Source of the DNA: Candidatus Bathyarchaeota archaeon
Lineage (GTDB): Archaea; Thermoproteota; CALKCG01; B24; JAGTQN01
Direction of reading: 5' to 3'
NCBI GenBank assembly: GCA_018396395.1
Contig: JAGTQN010000026.1
Span: forward strand, 9,777-16,897
DNA: 7,121 bases
The position numbers and the translations under genes are program-made. The notes beneath the pieces were generated by a model, which was given only the letters and a program-made list of their open reading frames with translations, made no database searches and had not been told where the DNA came from. Of this stretch, positions 6,461-7,121 are shown piece after piece. The number at the start of each line of letters is the position of its first letter. Positions within the stretch are counted from its first letter, which is position 1.

Positions 6461-6495
6461 GATTCGTTTAATCGATTCGATACTGACAAGATAAG

Positions 6496-6515
6496 CCCAC
6501 CATCCTAGTGGTGGG
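6496..6515. repeat. 7-bp inverted repeat near the transposase C-terminus
   Basis: CCCACCA (6496-6502) pairs with TGGTGGG (6509-6515) around a six-base loop. On the minus strand it lies in the codons for TPPLGWWA. It may be a subterminal hairpin of the insertion sequence or chance pairing in coding sequence. Confidence 0.35.
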
Positions 6516-6523
6516 GTCCCTAG

Positions 6524-6619
6524 GGTTTGATGGAATCTTAGGTGGTTGTATCCAGCTACAAAGCGATCTTCGCTATGATCTCCCATCCAGGTTTGATGGA
6601 ATCTTAGGTGGTTGTATCC
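6524..6619. repeat. 30-bp direct repeat pair, 66-bp period, inside the transposase remnant
   Basis: A perfect 30-bp sequence occurs at 6524-6553 and 6590-6619, separated by 36 bases. On the minus strand both copies encode GYNHLRFHQT, the C-terminal transposase motif. The 66-bp period is a multiple of three, so the duplication keeps frame. The element therefore has its C-terminal motif twice. Size and spacing mimic one repeat-spacer-repeat unit of a CRISPR array, but the coding explanation is better. Confidence 0.92.
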
Positions 6620-6788
6620 GTATGCCAGGATCTTGGCCATGGCTTCCACAGCCATGATTCCCTATGGCGTTCAGGTCGTTTCGGAAGTCCCTCAGGCCCT
6701 CCTTAAGGGTCCTGAAGGAGCCCTCTATGGCATTCCTAAGCCTGAAGGTTACATGGATCCATGGAAGGTAGGCGATCCAAAGCCATGG

Positions 6789-6815
6789 ATACCATATCAT
6801 ATTATACCATATCAT
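6789..6815. repeat. 15-bp in-frame tandem duplication in the transposase remnant
   Basis: ATACCATATCAT occurs at 6789-6800 and 6804-6815, a 15-bp period. On the minus strand it doubles the codons for MIWYN/MIWYP, placing about five extra residues between the DGG and WYPW parts of the catalytic core. Confidence 0.85.
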
Positions 6816-6970
6816 GGCATGGCCTCCATCCAGGATCTTAGGCTTATTTTCGCATACCCTTAGGACCATCCTAAGGACCCTTTAGGCATCTAGGACCGAT
6901 ACAGGAGGCATAGATGCCAAAACCTCCTTGGATTCCATATGGCATCCATAGGTAACCATCTGCTCTGGAG

Positions 6971-6991
6971 CTTTATCTTTATCTTTATCTT
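6971..6991. repeat. 6-bp tandem repeat at a transposase frameshift
   Basis: CTTTAT is repeated three times plus CTT. On the minus strand it reads KIKIKIK in one frame and DKDKDK in the next. The transposase similarity passes from the first frame to the second here, so polymerase slippage in this repeat is a plausible cause of the frameshift. Confidence 0.85.
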
Positions 6992-7121
6992 CGTCCCATC
7001 TATGGCTAAGGGGCTTCTTGGCCTGGGAGGACCATGGTATACCAGGGCTTCAAGCCTATGGATCCATAGCCTTACCTTACGCTTCCCTACTAGCCCTAAC
7101 GAGCCCATGGCGCTTGTCATG

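Larger units (their letters stand above)
6392..7121 (-). pseudogene. degraded IS6/IS240-like DDE transposase, 5' end outside window
   Basis: Remains of a DDE transposase, which cuts and joins an insertion sequence's ends. Three pieces read in order on the minus strand. Piece one (7120-6890 frame) has the first catalytic aspartate in LAIDGTKIK. After a shift near the 6971-6991 repeat, piece two runs through APEQMVTYGCHMESKEVLA, an in-frame TAA at 6884-6882, CENKPKILDGG (second aspartate), WYPW, then HVTFRLRNAIEG (catalytic glutamate) and FRTLKEGLRDFRNDLN. After a second shift near 6655, piece three has YNHLRFHQTLGTPP, the usual C-terminal motif. The family C-terminus probably lies near 6490; the frame stays open to 6392. 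Two frameshifts, a stop and internal duplications make it inactive as written. Family placement is from motif order remembered for archaeal IS6/IS240-like elements; a related DDE family is possible. Terminal inverted repeats were not identified. Confidence 0.75.

Noticed and set aside
6524..6619. Two-repeat CRISPR array
   Set aside because: Only two repeats, and both encode a transposase C-terminal motif in frame; no cas gene or leader is visible.
6612..6863. 83-residue plus-strand open frame in the right end
   Set aside because: Antisense to the transposase remnant, whose catalytic motifs read on the minus strand.

Overview
This window looks archaeal, most likely from a thermophilic member of the TACK / Thermoproteota-like archaea. 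The kinase and deacylase belong to the LysW carrier-protein route used by many archaea and by Thermus. Arginine is encoded mostly by AGG/AGA and isoleucine often by ATA. The argG promoter has a clear archaeal BRE/TATA element, and the mobile element at the right end resembles the IS6/IS240-like transposases common in archaea. I cannot place it to genus from sequence alone.

Layout. Positions 1-795 (+) hold nearly all of a LysW-type amino-acid kinase, cut by the window edge. A 71-bp gap with a T-rich tract separates it from the M20-family [LysW]-lysine/[LysW]-ornithine hydrolase (867-2000, +). This gene converges, with only 13 bp between stop codons, on argininosuccinate lyase argH (2014-3522, -). 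A 400-bp region lies between argH and the divergent argininosuccinate synthase argG (+). The argG start is placed at 3966 because a strong TATA box covers the region just upstream of the ATG at 3930. After argG comes a 224-bp gap with an 8-bp tandem repeat. It is followed by a medium-chain dehydrogenase/reductase (5399-6388, -, TTG start) that lacks the classical zinc-ligand motifs. The right end, from about 6392 to the edge, is a broken IS6/IS240-like transposase on the minus strand. It has two frameshifts, an in-frame stop and several internal duplications.

How the genes work together. The kinase phosphorylates the LysW-bound amino dicarboxylate, and the hydrolase releases the finished lysine or ornithine from LysW. 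ArgG and ArgH then turn citrulline plus aspartate into argininosuccinate and then arginine plus fumarate. Their adjacency suggests that the LysW enzymes serve arginine (ornithine) synthesis here, alone or together with lysine. lysW, lysX/argX, lysY, lysJ, the ornithine carbamoyltransferase and carbamoyl-phosphate synthase genes are not in the window.

I found no clearly undescribed system. The most interesting parts are the duplicated, CRISPR-like repeat inside the dead transposase, the argG promoter/start conflict, and the symmetric elements in the argH-argG intergenic region.
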